From the NCBI GenBank assembly GCA_947500415.1, contig CANMRT010000002.1:744001-808000 (forward strand): DNA of 64,000 nt, given 5' to 3'. This DNA is from an uncultured Roseicyclus sp. Its GTDB lineage: Bacteria > Pseudomonadota > Alphaproteobacteria > Rhodobacterales > Rhodobacteraceae. Made by a program: the position numbers and the translations under genes. Shown piece by piece: positions 8,354 to 16,381 of the stretch. Every line of letters begins with the position of its first letter. The first letter of the stretch is position 1. The notes under the pieces were generated by a model. The model had not been told where the DNA came from and did not search any database. It worked only from the letters and a program-made list of their open reading frames with translations.

Positions 8354-8470
8354 TCAATCCTCCCTTGGTTATTGCCTCCATCCAAACACGGATGCGGGGA
8401 TTCACAAACAGGAAATTCCGGCTCATTTTCAGGCGTTTGCCGGAAATTTGGCATGTGCAGTTGCGGCATC

Positions 8471-8528
8471 ATTCACCGATATGGTTGACTGATGCAGAAT
8501 AGTTCACTAATTCACCCATATGGTTGAA
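8471..8528 (+). promoter_or_regulatory. Two ArsR-type operators, one over the arsR start codon
   Basis: ATTCACCGATATGGTTGAC (8471-8489) and ATTCACCCATATGGTTGAA (8510-8528) are direct repeats identical at 17 of 19 positions and spaced 39 bp. The second is nearly palindromic around CCATATGG. The start codon ATG at 8520 lies inside it. The position and the palindrome suggest autoregulation by the ArsR protein encoded here. Confidence 0.6.
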
Positions 8529-8861
8529 CGAACTAACGATGATCCCCTGACCCTGATCCTGAAAGCCGCCGGTGATCCCACCCGGCGGGCCATTCTGACG
8601 CTTCTGGCGCAGCAGGGCCCGCTTAGAATTGGTGTCATTCGCGGGCATTTCGACATGAGCCTCAACGCCGTCTCCAAGCACATCAAAGTGCTGGAAGGCG
8701 CGGGTCTTGTGACCCGCCGCACCGAATGGCGTGAGCATTACATCGAGCTGCAACCCGATGTGCTGTCGCAAGTGGATCAATGGTTCGTTGAGCTGCGCTC
8801 CATCTGGGATCAACGGCTGGAGGCGCTTGACCACATCATCACTGAAGGAGCTGCCAAATGA
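8520..8861 (+). CDS. ArsR-family transcriptional repressor
   Basis: 113 residues, winged-helix dimeric regulator. The N-terminal ILKAAGDPTRRAILTLL and the recognition helix region DMSLNAVSKHIKVLEGAGLVTRR are typical of the ArsR branch that controls SRPBCC (AHSA1) genes. No paired metal-binding Cys motif (ELCVCDL type) is visible, and there is no Cys at all, so metal sensing is unlikely. The gene overlaps the SRPBCC gene by 4 bp (ATGA), which indicates translational coupling. It has no room for a normal ribosome binding site outside the operator, so a leaderless or very short-leader transcript is possible. Confidence 0.9.
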   Translation: MVERTNDDPLTLILKAAGDPTRRAILTLLAQQGPLRIGVIRGHFDMSLNAVSKHIKVLEGAGLVTRRTEWREHYIELQPDVLSQVDQWFVELRSIWDQRLEALDHIITEGAAK

Positions 8862-9295
8862 CCACCTCGACCCAAAATCTGGAACTCACCTGCATCCGCA
8901 CCATCGCCGCCGCACCTGAGGCGCTTTACGATGCCTGGCTTGATCCAGCGATGCTGGCTCGTTTCATGTTGCCCGGCCCGAACATGAGTGTCCCAAAGGC
9001 CGAAGCCGACGCGTGCATTGGGGGCCGGTTCGACATTGTCATGCAGGCAGGAGAACAGGAAATCCCGCACTGGGGCCTTTACCGCGAATTGGACCGTCCC
9101 AACCGGATTGTCTTCACGTGGAACAGCCCGTTCACGACCGACGAGGATTCAACTGTCACCCTCACCTTTGTACCTGTTGATGGCGGCACCGAAGTCAAGC
9201 TGCACCACATCCGTTTCCCAAGCGAAGAGAGCCGCAACAGCCACGAGGGCGGTTGGACGTCCATTCTCGCGGCCCTGAGCGAGGTCGTAGAATGA
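8858..9295 (+). CDS. SRPBCC (AHSA1-like) domain protein
   Basis: 145 residues forming one START/Bet v1-type fold: TIAAAPEALYDAWLDPAMLARF at the N-terminus (longer motif cut), GGRFDIVM, YRELDRPNRIVFTW, and C-terminal EGGWTSILAALSEVV helix. Such proteins bind hydrophobic ligands; the ligand here is unknown. It overlaps arsR upstream and the DUF899 gene downstream by 4 bp each, so the three genes form one translationally coupled cassette. A repressor-ligand-binding pairing is common for this ArsR branch. Confidence 0.88.
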   Translation: MTTSTQNLELTCIRTIAAAPEALYDAWLDPAMLARFMLPGPNMSVPKAEADACIGGRFDIVMQAGEQEIPHWGLYRELDRPNRIVFTWNSPFTTDEDSTVTLTFVPVDGGTEVKLHHIRFPSEESRNSHEGGWTSILAALSEVVE

Positions 9296-9975
9296 TGCTG
9301 ACCGAAAACGCCGATTGGCTATCCGCGCGACGCGACCTGCTGGCCGCCGAAAAGGCCCACACGCGCGCGCAAGATGACCTTGCCGCCAAACGGCGCACCC
9401 TGCCCCGCTTGCCCATCACCAAGACCTATCGCTTTGCAGCCGAAGATCGACGGTATGGTCTTGCCGACCTTTTCGGGCCTCACAGTCAACTCTTGGTCTA
9501 TCATTTCATGTTCCCGCCGGAATGGGAGGCAGGGTGTCCGTCATGCTCGTTCTGGGTCGACAATCTTGAGGGCCTGCGCCCCCACCTCGCGGCGCGCGAT
9601 GCGAACCTGGTTCTGACCTCGTCCGCGTCCACCGATCAAATCTCCAGCTATCAAGCGCGCATGGGCTGGACGATCCCGTGGCTATCCGAGGTCGATGGCG
9701 ATTTCGGGCGCGACCTGGGCGTTCGATTTACAGAGGCCGAGCGGGCCGATGGCGCCAAGATCTACAACTTTGGCACATCAGGTTTCCCTGTGAACGAGGC
9801 GCCGGGGTTGAGTGCGTTCACCAAGGAGGGTGATGACATTTTCCTGACCTATCAAACGTTTGGGCGTGGGCTCGAAATCTTCAATGCAGCCTACGGATTG
9901 ATGGATCTGCTACCGAAGGGTCGCGATGAAGACGGCCGGGGCATGGCCTGGCTCAAACGGCACGACGATTACTGA
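9292..9975 (+). CDS. DUF899 thioredoxin-like protein
   Basis: 227 residues. DUF899 family, thioredoxin-fold proteins of unknown function. Motifs seen: AEKAHTRAQDDLAAKRRTLP (N-terminal helix), the YRFAAEDRRYGLADLFGPHSQLLVYHFM region, and GCPSCSFWVDNLEGL, where CPSC is in the place of a thioredoxin CxxC. The C-terminal part has WLKRHDDY. The start ATG at 9292 overlaps the stop of the SRPBCC gene; an upstream in-frame ATG at 9253 would overlap that gene by 43 bp. The 3' end overlaps the convergent MoeA-like gene by 7 bp. A redox role is inference from the CPSC motif. Confidence 0.87.
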   Translation: MMLTENADWLSARRDLLAAEKAHTRAQDDLAAKRRTLPRLPITKTYRFAAEDRRYGLADLFGPHSQLLVYHFMFPPEWEAGCPSCSFWVDNLEGLRPHLAARDANLVLTSSASTDQISSYQARMGWTIPWLSEVDGDFGRDLGVRFTEAERADGAKIYNFGTSGFPVNEAPGLSAFTKEGDDIFLTYQTFGRGLEIFNAAYGLMDLLPKGRDEDGRGMAWLKRHDDY

Positions 9976-10982
9976 TCGCGTGCCTCTCGGGGGCGTGGGC
10001 GGGAGGGGATTTCCTTGAGCAGGCCCCCAACCCCCATGCCCGGAATGTCGACTTGATCCAGCGGCACGCCGCAGACCACCCGCTCCATCACCCAGTCCGC
10101 GCCGTTGAGCGCGGGCGACCGGGCGCATCCCGGCAACCCAATCACCGTCTTCTCACCGATCCGGCCCAGAAACAGCAGATTGCCGGGGTCCACAGGCATC
10201 CCGTAGTGCAACACCTCGCCGCCCGCTGCCCGCACCGCCGCCGGGGCCACATCCGCAATGTCCGACGTCGCGGACCCCGTCAGGATCAACAAAAACTCGC
10301 CCGGCGCGTCACCCAACGCCGCCGCAATATCTGCGGTGCGATGCGGCACGAGAACCCGTTCGCTCAACAGCACCGCAAAGCGATCCAACCGCCCCTTGAT
10401 CGATTGCCGGCCCTTCTCAGGCGGCACGTCACGGCCAACCTGCGTTTCAATCAGGCTGGCCGAGGCAACCTGCCCCTCCAACAACCGCACGGCAGCGCGA
10501 CCGGCTTCACAGGCCAGCGCCACGTCCTCTTCTGGAACGGCGAAGGGGATAATCTTCACTGTGACCGCAAGTCCGCGCGGCCCCAACCGCGCAAACGGCG
10601 CAACTGTGGCGACGGTTATGCCCGGATTGATGCGGTTGACCTCTTCGATGGCTCGGGCGTCAATCTCGACTATGCCCACGGACCCGGCACGCAGATTGAC
10701 CCGTCCGGTGCTGGCCCTGTCCGCCTCCAGCCCCTGCCCCATCATGGCAGCCGCGATCCTATGCGCCGCCTCATCCTCGGGGACATCGCCCGGCTCCAAC
10801 CGCGCGACCGTGACGTCTGCCACGCCGTATTCCCGCAGATCCGCGATGTGCTGCGCCGTCAAAACGGTGCCTTTAGGGATCTCGTAGGTTAGAGACTCGT
10901 AGAGCACCGGGTCGGCGGCTGTTTCCGAATGGGCAAGGATCGCGCCCTCGGAATCCTTCACCGGAATCGGACCAAATTTCAT
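9969..10982 (-). CDS. Molybdopterin-binding (MoeA/MogA-like) protein of the cox cluster
   Basis: 337 residues. It carries a MoCF_biosynth domain in the C-terminal half: LILTGSATSDIADVAPAAVR, GGEVLHYGMPVDPGNLLFLG and VIGLPGCARSPALNGADWV (pieces shown), all typical of molybdopterin-binding proteins next to xanthine-dehydrogenase-type genes. The N-terminus starts MKFGPIPVKDSEGAILAHS. It overlaps XdhC by 4 bp (ATGA) and is translated from the same message. A role in delivering or modifying the Mo cofactor (for example cytidylation or sulfuration partner) of the CoxL enzyme is inferred from context. Confidence 0.85.
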   Translation of the reverse strand: MKFGPIPVKDSEGAILAHSETAADPVLYESLTYEIPKGTVLTAQHIADLREYGVADVTVARLEPGDVPEDEAAHRIAAAMMGQGLEADRASTGRVNLRAGSVGIVEIDARAIEEVNRINPGITVATVAPFARLGPRGLAVTVKIIPFAVPEEDVALACEAGRAAVRLLEGQVASASLIETQVGRDVPPEKGRQSIKGRLDRFAVLLSERVLVPHRTADIAAALGDAPGEFLLILTGSATSDIADVAPAAVRAAGGEVLHYGMPVDPGNLLFLGRIGEKTVIGLPGCARSPALNGADWVMERVVCGVPLDQVDIPGMGVGGLLKEIPSRPRPREARDQ

Positions 10983-11938
10983 ACCTGGCGCAACGCCTGT
11001 GTGACCTGCGCCATGATCGACACCGCGATCTCGCCCGGTCCCTGCGCGCCGATGTTCAGGCCCACCGGCCCGTGGATGCGCCCAACCTCTGCCTCCGAAA
11101 ATCCGGCCTCCTCCAGCCGCGCCACGCGCTTGGCATGGGTGCGCTTTGAGCCCAGACAGCCAAGATAGAACACGTCCGACCTAAGCGCCCGCTCAATCGC
11201 CGGATCATCTAGCTTCGGGTCATGGGTCAGCGTCACCACGCAGGTCCGCGCGTCCGGACCAATCGCATCAAGCGCCTCATCAGGCCAATCCTCTAAGATC
11301 CGCTCGCCCGGGAAACGCCCCTCCGCTCCGAAGGCCGGCCTTGGGTCAACCAATACGGCGTCGTAACTGGCCATCCGTGCCATCGGCATCAGCGCCTGCG
11401 CGATGTGAACCGCGCCGACCACGATCATCCGCAAGGGTGGATTGTGGATATGGACGAAGACGTCATCCTCCATCCCCGACTTGTCAGCCCGAAACCGTTC
11501 GGGCCATGCATCAGCGCCCACAATCTGGCGCTCTCCGGTCTCGACATTCACGCAATAGGCGGCGGCCTTTCTCTCCGCCCTTGCCGCGACCAGCTCTGCC
11601 AGCCGCGCCTCGCCCATCGCCACGACCGGTTCGATCCAGACCTTAATCCGTCCGCCGCAAGCCAGCCCCACGGCAAAGGCTTCATCGTCAGAGACGCCAA
11701 ATTCCAGCATTCGCCCCTCGGACGCGGCCACCATCTCCATCGCTTCAAGAACTACGGCGCCCTCAACGCAGCCGCCCGAGACGGAGCCTTCCATCTCACC
11801 CGCGCCCGACACCACAAGCTGCGACCCGACCCCGCGCGGCGCGGACCCCCAGGTTTCAACGACCGTCGCCAAGACCGCGCCCTTGCCTGCGCGATGCCAG
11901 TCCAGTGCCAGCTCAGGCATCCGTTCGAGATCATCCAT
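10979..11938 (-). CDS. XdhC/CoxF-family molybdenum cofactor maturation protein
   Basis: 319 residues. XdhC proteins bind and protect the sulfurated Mo cofactor before insertion into xanthine-oxidase-type enzymes. Seen here: ATVVETWGSAPRGVGSQLVV, SVSGGCVEGAVV (N-terminal XdhC/CoxI domain), a Rossmann-like middle with RMIVVGAVHIAQALMPMARM, and the C-terminal YLGCLGSKRTHAKR and HGPVGLNIGAQGPGEIAVSI (20 residues). It is the first gene of a two-gene unit with the MoeA-like gene, downstream of the OmpA gene and its terminator. Confidence 0.9.
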   Translation of the reverse strand: MDDLERMPELALDWHRAGKGAVLATVVETWGSAPRGVGSQLVVSGAGEMEGSVSGGCVEGAVVLEAMEMVAASEGRMLEFGVSDDEAFAVGLACGGRIKVWIEPVVAMGEARLAELVAARAERKAAAYCVNVETGERQIVGADAWPERFRADKSGMEDDVFVHIHNPPLRMIVVGAVHIAQALMPMARMASYDAVLVDPRPAFGAEGRFPGERILEDWPDEALDAIGPDARTCVVTLTHDPKLDDPAIERALRSDVFYLGCLGSKRTHAKRVARLEEAGFSEAEVGRIHGPVGLNIGAQGPGEIAVSIMAQVTQALRQV

Positions 11939-12008
11939 CTTGCCGCCTCCCTATCCCAAGCGTATAGCGCGTGTGCCTGCATGCAAGGTCGATCAGACAG
12001 TCCAAACG

Positions 12009-12040
12009 CAAAACGCCCCGACACAGGGCCGGGGCGTTCG
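12009..12040 (-). terminator. Rho-independent terminator after the OmpA-family gene
   Basis: AACGCCCC and GGGGCGTT form an 8-bp stem with an 11-nt loop; on the minus strand it is followed by TTGCGTTT. It lies 22 bp past the OmpA-family stop codon. Confidence 0.7.
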
Positions 12041-12061
12041 AAGATGGGATCGGGAAATGCG

Positions 12062-13879
12062 TCAGTTCGCTTGCGCCGTCTGCAACAGCGGCGTGATCCG
12101 GCGGACGACAACGCGGCGATTTTCACGCTCATCTTCCAGTGTCGCCACCTTCAGATCCGTCTCACCGTATCCTTGCAGCACCATATTGGCCGCAGGCACC
12201 CCGAAGAATTCCGACAGGGCCAGGGCCACGCTTTCCGCGCGACGGTCTGAAAGCGTCAGGTTCGATACGGCTGAGCCCACGGCATCGGTATGGCCTTCGA
12301 TCAGGAAGACTTCACGCGGATCGTTAGCAATCAACTCCGCCATCAGGGTACCCAGTTCAAGCAGTTCTTCCGCCTCAGACCCACGCACGGCAGCTGAGCC
12401 GCTCTCAAACGTGATGTTGTCGACTTCAATTGCCGGGGCGAGGTAACGCACCCGCTCAATCTCACGCACTTGGGCGAGGGAAAAACTCCGTTCCACAGCA
12501 GATGCCTGCAACAATGCAGCCCGCAGCGCTTCGGTGTCCGTTTCCTGTAAGGCTGTCGTCGCGGCCGGTTGGGGGGCGGGCAAGGTGCTGACATCAACCG
12601 CAGCCACCGACTGCGTGTCGTCGAACAGCACAATCTCTCGCCCGTCCGTGCCAATAATCGACCGGCGAAGAACGCGCAGTTCGGCTGAGCGGATGGTCAC
12701 AATTCGGCTGCCATCGGCTTGCAGAACGATCGTGCGGGTGGAGCCATCCTGAAACCGCTGCGTCGTCACTTCCGAGCCTGGCTGGCGCAGGATCGCATCA
12801 TCATCTCGCAGGATCTGGTAGTTGCCGTTGGGATCCTGAACCACGATCCGGTCAGGGGCGCGGCTGACCACTTCACGGTCCCCGTTCAAGAGCGCGCCGA
12901 TAACGACGCCACCAGCAGCACCAAGAAGTGCAGCCTCAAGGGTCGAAAGGCCGCCACCGTTCTCATCACCAGCGCCATCAGCAGCAGGAGCAGCCTCTGC
13001 GGCAAATTCCTCATCCGAGCGGCGACTGGTTTCTTCCGTCACCACTTCGATCACTTCCTCGACCGCCTCGCCTTCGCCTTCGTCGGTTCCGGCGAGCGTT
13101 TCTGTGGCTTCACCGCTTGCGGCTTCCGTCTCCGCAGTCGAAGGGGCATCGGTCGTTTCTGGGTTAACCTCAGCCTCCGTCTCAGCAGCCACTTCAGCTT
13201 CGGTTTCTTCTTCGATCACGGTTTCAGCGGCAGGTTCTGCTTCAGCTTCGGCGTCGACGACCGGGTCAACCTCCGTCTCCGCGACAACATCCGCTTCAGC
13301 TTCTTCCTCAACCGCTGGAGCCGCTTCCGTCTCACCGTCTGCTTCTGCCTCAACTTCAGCTTCCACCTCGACTTCAGCTTCCACCTCGACTTCAGCTTCC
13401 GCTTCTGCCTCTGCTTCAGTTTCAACGGCTACGTCCGCCTCTCCTGTCTCTTCCTCTGGGGTGACTTCAGCTTCCGCTTCAACAGCCTCCTCGGGTGCTG
13501 CATCTTCGGCGGCCTCCTCAGCGGGCGCTGCATCTTCTGTTAGGTCTTCCTCGACCGGAGCGTCTTCGACAGGTGCTTGCGCCTCTTCGGCTGGCGCGAC
13601 CACTTCCGCAGGCGCTTCTTCCGTGGGCGCTTCCTCCACGACGGCTTCCTCTACCGGCTCCTCCGCAGGCACCTCTTCCACAACGTCCTCTTCAATCACC
13701 TCTTCCTCGACGACATCGTCCGCGACAATGCCTTCTTCAGATTGCAATGCGGCGCAGGCCTCAGCGCTTAGGTCTTCGGGACAGGCCACAGCATCCGCTT
13801 CCTGCGCCACTAGGGGCATGGGAACGGCAAGCGACAAGCTCGCGACAAGGGCAGTGGTGGTGGCAAAGGAACGGCGCAT
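12062..13879 (-). CDS. OmpA-family protein with a long acidic low-complexity region
   Basis: 605 residues. A signal peptide (MRRSFATTTALVASLSLAVP, cleavage near VAQ at residue 26) leads to about 270 residues made mainly of Glu, Ala, Val, Asp and Thr (for example repeated EVEVEAEV units near the middle), then a glycine-zipper-like hydrophobic segment (LLGAAGGVVIGALLNG) and a C-terminal OmpA domain: ITFESGSAAVR, FLIEGHTDAVGSAVSNLTLS, DRRAESVALAL and ENRRVVVRRI, with the peptidoglycan-contacting Asp and Arg in place. The start at 13879 has GGAGG 8 nt upstream. It is periplasmic or outer-membrane bound and should bind peptidoglycan. It is located between coxE and XdhC. Similar OmpA proteins next to cox genes occur in related bacteria, but their link to the enzyme is unknown. 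Confidence 0.87.
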   Translation of the reverse strand: MRRSFATTTALVASLSLAVPMPLVAQEADAVACPEDLSAEACAALQSEEGIVADDVVEEEVIEEDVVEEVPAEEPVEEAVVEEAPTEEAPAEVVAPAEEAQAPVEDAPVEEDLTEDAAPAEEAAEDAAPEEAVEAEAEVTPEEETGEADVAVETEAEAEAEAEVEVEAEVEVEAEVEAEADGETEAAPAVEEEAEADVVAETEVDPVVDAEAEAEPAAETVIEEETEAEVAAETEAEVNPETTDAPSTAETEAASGEATETLAGTDEGEGEAVEEVIEVVTEETSRRSDEEFAAEAAPAADGAGDENGGGLSTLEAALLGAAGGVVIGALLNGDREVVSRAPDRIVVQDPNGNYQILRDDDAILRQPGSEVTTQRFQDGSTRTIVLQADGSRIVTIRSAELRVLRRSIIGTDGREIVLFDDTQSVAAVDVSTLPAPQPAATTALQETDTEALRAALLQASAVERSFSLAQVREIERVRYLAPAIEVDNITFESGSAAVRGSEAEELLELGTLMAELIANDPREVFLIEGHTDAVGSAVSNLTLSDRRAESVALALSEFFGVPAANMVLQGYGETDLKVATLEDERENRRVVVRRITPLLQTAQAN

Positions 13880-13978
13880 GTTGGCCTCCAGGACTGTTTC
13901 AGTTCCGGGAAGAAACGTTGCCGCCGCGCGAAAGTTCCAGTGCGCCGCACGCACCAGCGCAAATGCGCCATTTGCCGC

Positions 13979-15241
13979 CTAACTTGCGCGCAAAGCCGCC
14001 ATCAAACGCGCCTTTTCGCCCGGATCATCGGGCCGCGCGACCGCTTCGGCCAACCCTGCCAAAGCCGCAATATTGTGGCCCGCGCGAAAGCTCGACACAT
14101 GGGGCAACATCGCGCGGATGCCGGCAGCTTTGGGTGCAAACCCGTCCCACCGCAGCAATGGATTGACCCAGATCACCCGGCGCGAAGACAGCGCAAGCCG
14201 CTCCATCGCCGCCTCCAGCCGCTCCGGCTCATCGCGGTCCAACCCGTCGGTGATCAGCAAGACAACCGCACCACGCCCCAAAACGCGCCGCGACCAATCG
14301 CGATTGAACGCCTCCAAACAAGCTCCGATCCGCGTCCCTCCTTCCCAATCCTGCGCCTCGGCACCCGCCGCCGAAAGGGCCGCATCCACATCCCGCGCGC
14401 CCATGTGGCGGGTGATATTCGTCAGCCGAGTGCCGAAGGTGAACGCATGAACCTCGGCCCAGCCCGCGCCTTTCTGGTTCGATACCGCATGGAGGAAATG
14501 CAGCACAGCCCGTGAATAGGAACTCATCGAGCCCGAAATATCGCAGATCGCTACCAGCGACGGCCAACGCTCCCGCCGATCCTTTCTTGCGAATTCCAGC
14601 ACATCGCCACCGCGCGCCATCGCACCGCGCATCGTGCGCCGCCAATCGGGTCGCGCGCCATGGACTTCCGCTTCTGTCCGGCGTGACGTCAGCGGTGGCA
14701 CCGACAGCGTCATCTGGGCGATTAGCCGCTTGGCCTCTGCCATCTCAGCCACCGACATCTGCTCAAAATCGAGGGTCTTGAGCTTCTCCTCTCGGCTCAT
14801 CGTGAGGGTGGCGTCAACCTCAATCTCGGTGCCGCCCGCCTCATCCTCGCCCATGTCAGGGCCATCGCGATCAACGCCGTGCAGCAAAGCCTCCGCCGCG
14901 CGTTTCTCGGCCGACTTCAACTGCCGATCTTCCGCCACACCGCGCACGGCGGGGGTCAGCATCGACATCATATGTTCAAGGTAACGCGGGTCGCGCCAGT
15001 AGAGGCGGAAGACCTGATCGAAGACCGCGCGATGTTCGGGCCGGGCCGTGAAACAGGCGCGCAAGGTGTAGTAGAACTCCGCCCTCTCACTGAAACCTGC
15101 GGCGGCAACAGCACGCACCGCATCGGCCACACGGCCCGTGCCCGCAGGCAGGCCCGCTACACGAAGCGCGCGCGCGAAATGGGTGATATTGGTGGTCAGC
15201 TGCGGATCATCGGGCAGCTCAAGCGGCGCATGTTCGATCAT
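13979..15241 (-). CDS. coxE: CoxE-like von Willebrand factor A domain protein
   Basis: 420 residues. Its VWA domain contains the MIDAS motif DISGSMSSYSR (Asp-x-Ser-x-Ser) and the later ITDGLDRDEPERLEAAME segment; the N-terminal half (FARALRVAGLPAGTGRVADA, YYTLRACFTARPEHRAVFDQ) is typical of CoxE proteins. CoxE works with the MoxR ATPase CoxD to mature the active site of CO-dehydrogenase-like enzymes. The ATG at 15241 matches the family start; a GTG seven codons upstream is possible. An 8-bp inverted repeat lies just before it. It is separated from coxD by two genes, unlike the adjacent D-E arrangement of well-studied form I clusters. Confidence 0.88.
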   Translation of the reverse strand: MIEHAPLELPDDPQLTTNITHFARALRVAGLPAGTGRVADAVRAVAAAGFSERAEFYYTLRACFTARPEHRAVFDQVFRLYWRDPRYLEHMMSMLTPAVRGVAEDRQLKSAEKRAAEALLHGVDRDGPDMGEDEAGGTEIEVDATLTMSREEKLKTLDFEQMSVAEMAEAKRLIAQMTLSVPPLTSRRTEAEVHGARPDWRRTMRGAMARGGDVLEFARKDRRERWPSLVAICDISGSMSSYSRAVLHFLHAVSNQKGAGWAEVHAFTFGTRLTNITRHMGARDVDAALSAAGAEAQDWEGGTRIGACLEAFNRDWSRRVLGRGAVVLLITDGLDRDEPERLEAAMERLALSSRRVIWVNPLLRWDGFAPKAAGIRAMLPHVSSFRAGHNIAALAGLAEAVARPDDPGEKARLMAALRAS

Positions 15242-15251
15242 ATCCGCAGCA

Positions 15252-15272
15252 TGACCCCGCACGGGGCGGGGT
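15252..15272. repeat. Perfect 8-bp inverted repeat at the coxE start
   Basis: GACCCCGC and GCGGGGTC flank a 5-nt loop, 11 bp before the coxE ATG. There is no U-run, so it is not a terminator. In RNA it would place a strong hairpin over the usual ribosome binding site. Confidence 0.5.
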
Positions 15273-15313
15273 CAAGGTATGTGCATCAAATTCTGAAGTG
15301 TCATCCCCGCATG

Positions 15314-15347
15314 AAAACACCCCCGGCCTCTACGTCAGGACCGGGGG
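15314..15347 (-). terminator. Rho-independent terminator after the Cys-repeat protein gene
   Basis: CCCCCGG and CCGGGGG form a 7-bp stem with a 14-nt loop; on the minus strand it is followed by TGTTTTC. It lies 25 bp after the stop of the Cys-repeat gene and before coxE. Confidence 0.7.
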
Positions 15348-15371
15348 CGCCGTGTCGGCAAAATCAACGGC

Positions 15372-16313
15372 TCACTCGTAGATCCACAGCTCCGCCGGGT
15401 TGTTGGAGGAGTTGTTGTAGGCCCCGGCCCAGATGTCATACTGCCCCGCCAGAACCGGAGAGAACGTCAATGTCGAGTTGAACGTGCCATTGCTGTCGTC
15501 GTTGAAGAACCACTGACCATCAGGCGTATTCACCAGCAAAATCGTGTCCACCACATTTGAAGTCAGCTGGAACGTCAGCCGCCCGGTCGGTGAATTGCCC
15601 TGATAGAAGAACCGGAAATCGGGCCGCGTAATCGTAAACCCACGCCAGCCCGTGCCAGGAAAGCAGTTGGTCAGTGCGAAACGCCCGCCCGCCGTGATCC
15701 GTGGCACGCGGTAATTGCCTTGGCCCGCATACATCGTGTGCTGGCCGAATGCTGTGTTGGCGATGGCATAGTTCGGGCAGCCTGAGTATCCGCCGCCGCC
15801 GCCATGCACAAATGCGCCGGAGCTGATTGCCGTCATCGCGCCAGGTGTCGGAGCCGGGGCCGGTGCCGGGGCAGGCGCAGGTGCCGCGCCACCCGCATAA
15901 ATCCCCGCCGCAAAGCCGGGTCCCGCACCGTGGTTGGACGCGGGGTTGGAGCAATCGTTCGCGTCCGTGCCCCAGGCGCACAGGTTCAAGCCGTTGGGCT
16001 CATCACAGTCGCCATCGTTGGTGTAGGGGCATGCCACGGGAACCGGCGTGGGCGTCGGTGTAGGAATGGGTGTTGCAGGACCGTAAATCCCTGCCGAGTA
16101 GCCAGGCCCACTGCCGTAGTACGCATTCGGGTTAGAGCAATCATTCGCATCCGTCCCCCATTCGCACAGGTTCAATCCGTTCGGCTCATCGCAATCACCG
16201 TCGTTTGTGTAGGGGCATGGATTGTAAAGCTGTGCCATCGCCGGTGCGCCTGTAAGCCCGAAAATGGCCAGCGTCGCGGCCGCCAACGCGAGCCTGATCT
16301 TATGGAATAACAT
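15372..16313 (-). CDS. Secreted protein with two Notch-like Cys repeats and a beta-sandwich end
   Basis: 313 residues. Signal peptide to about residue 27 (GLTGAPAMA). Two nearly identical 27-residue Cys motifs follow: Cys33, 41, 50, 59 and Cys95, 103, 112, 121, each reading CPYTNDGDCDEPNGLNLC and then WGTDANDC. The acidic residues between the cysteines (NDGDCDEP, TDANDC) recall the calcium-binding Lin12/Notch repeats. Each motif is followed by a tyrosine/glycine piece (PGYSAGIYG, PGFAAGIYA) and a Pro-rich linker (PTPTPTPVPV; then Ala-Pro repeats). The last 130 residues look like a pre-peptidase C-terminal beta-sandwich (LTFQLTSNVVDTILLVNTPD, WFFNDDS). AAGGA lies 7 nt before the ATG at 16313. 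Function unknown; likely a periplasmic or extracellular Ca-binding protein. Confidence 0.8.
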   Translation of the reverse strand: MLFHKIRLALAAATLAIFGLTGAPAMAQLYNPCPYTNDGDCDEPNGLNLCEWGTDANDCSNPNAYYGSGPGYSAGIYGPATPIPTPTPTPVPVACPYTNDGDCDEPNGLNLCAWGTDANDCSNPASNHGAGPGFAAGIYAGGAAPAPAPAPAPAPTPGAMTAISSGAFVHGGGGGYSGCPNYAIANTAFGQHTMYAGQGNYRVPRITAGGRFALTNCFPGTGWRGFTITRPDFRFFYQGNSPTGRLTFQLTSNVVDTILLVNTPDGQWFFNDDSNGTFNSTLTFSPVLAGQYDIWAGAYNNSSNNPAELWIYE

Positions 16314-16381
16314 CGAACTATCCTTGATAAACCTAGACTTGATGCGTCCAGTGAACACCTACAGGTCGAGTCGTGTCAAAA

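Noticed and set aside
13104-13982. Plus-strand Ser/Ala-rich frame opposite the OmpA-family gene
   Set aside because: Antisense of the acidic low-complexity region; no signal peptide or domain, while the minus-strand gene has a clear signal peptide and OmpA domain.
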